The position numbers and the translations under genes were made by a program. This document shows positions 62,353-64,000 of a DNA stretch of 64,000 bases, one piece after another; the stretch's first letter is position 1, and the number at the start of each line of letters is the position of its first letter. The DNA is taken from NCBI RefSeq assembly GCF_963678635.1, contig NC_087069.1:12714530-12778529 (forward strand), written 5' to 3'. This DNA comes from Symsagittifera roscoffensis. Lineage: Eukaryota > Xenacoelomorpha > Acoela > Convolutidae. The notes under the pieces were generated by a model. That model searched no databases. It had not been told where the DNA came from and saw only the letters and a program-made list of their open reading frames with translations.

Positions 62353-63140
62353 AAGAACAACCCAGAGAAAAAATTTGGACAATACCATTTCTCTTAGAAA
62401 GTCCAAGAAACAAAGAATTTCATCCACCAGATCTTGAAATTGATTTTTTTATTGATTCAGGAGCAGAATCAAACATAATTAACATTCCCACATGGAATGA
62501 AATCAAAACATTACACCCAAAATTAACGCCTCTTGCAACCTCTAGTAAACTAGCAACAGCACAAGGATCAACATTAGTAAATTATGGAAAAGTTCAATTA
62601 TTCCTCCTCCCCACAAGAACAATGGAGCAAAATAAAATTCTAAGCAAACCATTTAAACAAATATTTCATATCACTGATATTAAACACAATGTCATTGGTA
62701 TACCATTTATATCTAAATATATACCAACAATCAACATCTTGAATAGTAAACTACTAATCAAAGATAAGTACACAAAAACAAAAAATACAGCTCTAACATT
62801 TTTTCAAAGATTAAATAAACAACCACCATTCTTTTCAAAATTTTATCCAATTTATAACCAACATCGGAAACACCTGAAACCACTATCAGGAAACATATAT
62901 AACTTTTCAATAAAACAAGTTCGCCAATATGATAAAAGTCAAAATAAACAACAACTCTTTATGTCAGACTTTGAGTTTAAACCTATTCATAAGTTTTTCA
63001 AAATAACGATTTCATTTAAAAAATATTTGAAAAATACGAATTCAGACATCATTTCGCTACATGTGTATAACAACACACCGTACCAAGTAACATTACCCTT
63101 AGGACTTTTAGGATATTGCGAAACAAAAGCTACAATATAA
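62353..63140 (+). pseudogene. pro: E3 protease region
   Basis: In a new frame: WTIPFLLESPRNKEF, then DFFIDSGAESNIINIP (active-site DSG at 62454-62462), continuing to TAA at 63138-63140, where E1 has a Ser codon. Downstream sequence continues in the same frame. Confidence 0.75.
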
Positions 63141-64000
63141 CCCGTACATGAAAAAGCATACCGCGTAAATAATATACTTCAATTATTAGATATTTGTCAA
63201 TCCACAATTCTTAACGAGGAACTATCCATAAATAATATAATAAGCATTGAAAAGAAGAACACAGATTATTTCACAAAAACACCATATTTTAAACCAACAT
63301 TCAATATAACAAACTACACAAAAGAACAACAACAATTTTTAACGATGTTTAACTTTGAACACTCGCAAATTACACAAATCGAATTTGACAAACTAGCAAA
63401 ACAACTGATAAAATATTCAACAGTCTATGCAACATCAAATTTTGATGTTGGGAAAATCAGTTCATCACTACATCTCCCGTTAAAACCTGACGCAGTTTTC
63501 AAAATACAAAGAGCAAGTAAAGTACCAATTCATTTACACGATAAGGTAAATAGATTACTGGATATTTTAGAACAATACAAAATTATCTCACCAGTAAACA
63601 AAGAAGAACAATCAAAAAGTAACACATTTATTAACCCTGTTATAATCCTAGCAAAAGGAGAATCATTAAAAATAGTTTTAGACGCTAGATATCTCAATTC
63701 ACTAATGGACGAATCAAAATGCAATTGGCCTATTGAACCAATACATGTTATTTTAACAAAAATAAACGGAAAATACTTTACAACCGCAGATATGAATAGC
63801 GCATACAATCAAATGCCACTAGATGAACAATCAGGACGTTTAACACAATTTGTTATTGGAAATCAACAATATGAATTCAACCGCCTATTCTATGGAATAT
63901 CAAAAACGGACCAGCAGCATTTTCAGCCTTTATGAGCAAAATTTTTAGACCAATAATACTTCAGAAAAACGCAATCACCTATTTAGACGATGTTTTTATG
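63141..64000 (+). pseudogene. pol: E3 protease-RT junction and RT start, cut by the window end
   Basis: The frame passes unbroken through the GKISSSLHLPLKP junction, where E1 and E2 have stops, into VNRLLDILEQYK, LDARYLNSLMDES and ADMNSAYNQMPL. A 1-bp insertion near 63903 breaks the frame before the catalytic YLDD (about 63980), which is present in the next frame at the window end. Confidence 0.8.

Larger units (their letters stand above)
56675..64000 (+). mobile_element. E3: older copy of the giant LTR retroelement, cut by the window end
   Basis: Plus-strand copy starting with a 410-bp LTR and running to the window end within RT. It is more diverged from E1 and E2 than they are from each other and carries many frameshifts. 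It preserves the leader, the region of the 155-aa ORF and the full-length gag region, so it represents an independent ancestor of the full structure. Its 3' genes and 3' LTR lie beyond the window. Confidence 0.9.

Overview
The window is nuclear DNA of an AT-rich, repeat-dense eukaryote, most likely an invertebrate animal. Support for this comes from long AT-rich stretches without genes, hAT-type and LTR-type transposable elements with target-site duplications, satellite-like tandem repeats, and one clear spliceosomal intron signature. I cannot name the species. Only two plausible host genes are visible, a tandem pair for a small secreted Tyr/Gly/Trp-rich peptide at 3631-3912 and 5145-5423 (minus strand). 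They sit in a 1516-bp tandem duplication whose units end in hAT-like miniature elements.

About 43 kb of the 64 kb is three copies of one unusually large LTR retroelement: E1 (7009-25914, minus strand, 18.9 kb), E2 (30972-47736, plus strand, 16.8 kb with a 2.1-kb deletion) and E3 (56675 to the window end, plus strand). The five LTRs present are each 410 bp, TG...CA. In element order, E1 carries: 5' LTR; an unusual primer-binding site; a leader with a 77-codon ORF, paired stem-loops and three GTAAGT/A donor-like sites; a basic 155-aa ORF; a 879-aa Gag with a CCHC knuckle; an Asn/Arg/Ser-rich protein carrying a DSG aspartic protease; RT-RNase H-integrase with a GPY/F module (Ty3/gypsy order); two tiny hydrophobic ORFs that overlap stop-to-start; a 376-codon ORF with no ATG; an 872-aa envelope-like membrane protein; a ~600-aa orphan protein; a 78-nt intron; about 1.5 kb of palindrome-rich non-coding DNA; and the 3' LTR. 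Neighbouring ORFs commonly overlap as ATGA. This layout looks like an undescribed, endogenous-retrovirus-like lineage with several accessory genes. It is the main discovery candidate in the window.

E1 is closest to intact. Its defects are one in-frame stop between protease and RT and probably a 1-bp shift at the end of the orphan ORF. E2 has lost its leader, the 155-aa ORF and the Gag N-terminus, and its pol is broken, but its 3' genes are open. E3 is older and more decayed, yet it is open at the protease-RT junction where E1 and E2 carry different stops.

Between 47737 and 49400 lies a degenerate satellite of roughly 190-bp period into which E2 inserted. It is followed by a dispersed host repeat and by a decayed 6-kb gypsy element of mag type (49736-55747; 231-bp LTRs, GTTA target duplication, Ser-tRNA-like primer site). 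The spacer between E1 and E2 (25915-30971) has no genes but holds an inverted-repeat element and a cluster of palindromic TTATAATCGATTATAA motifs.
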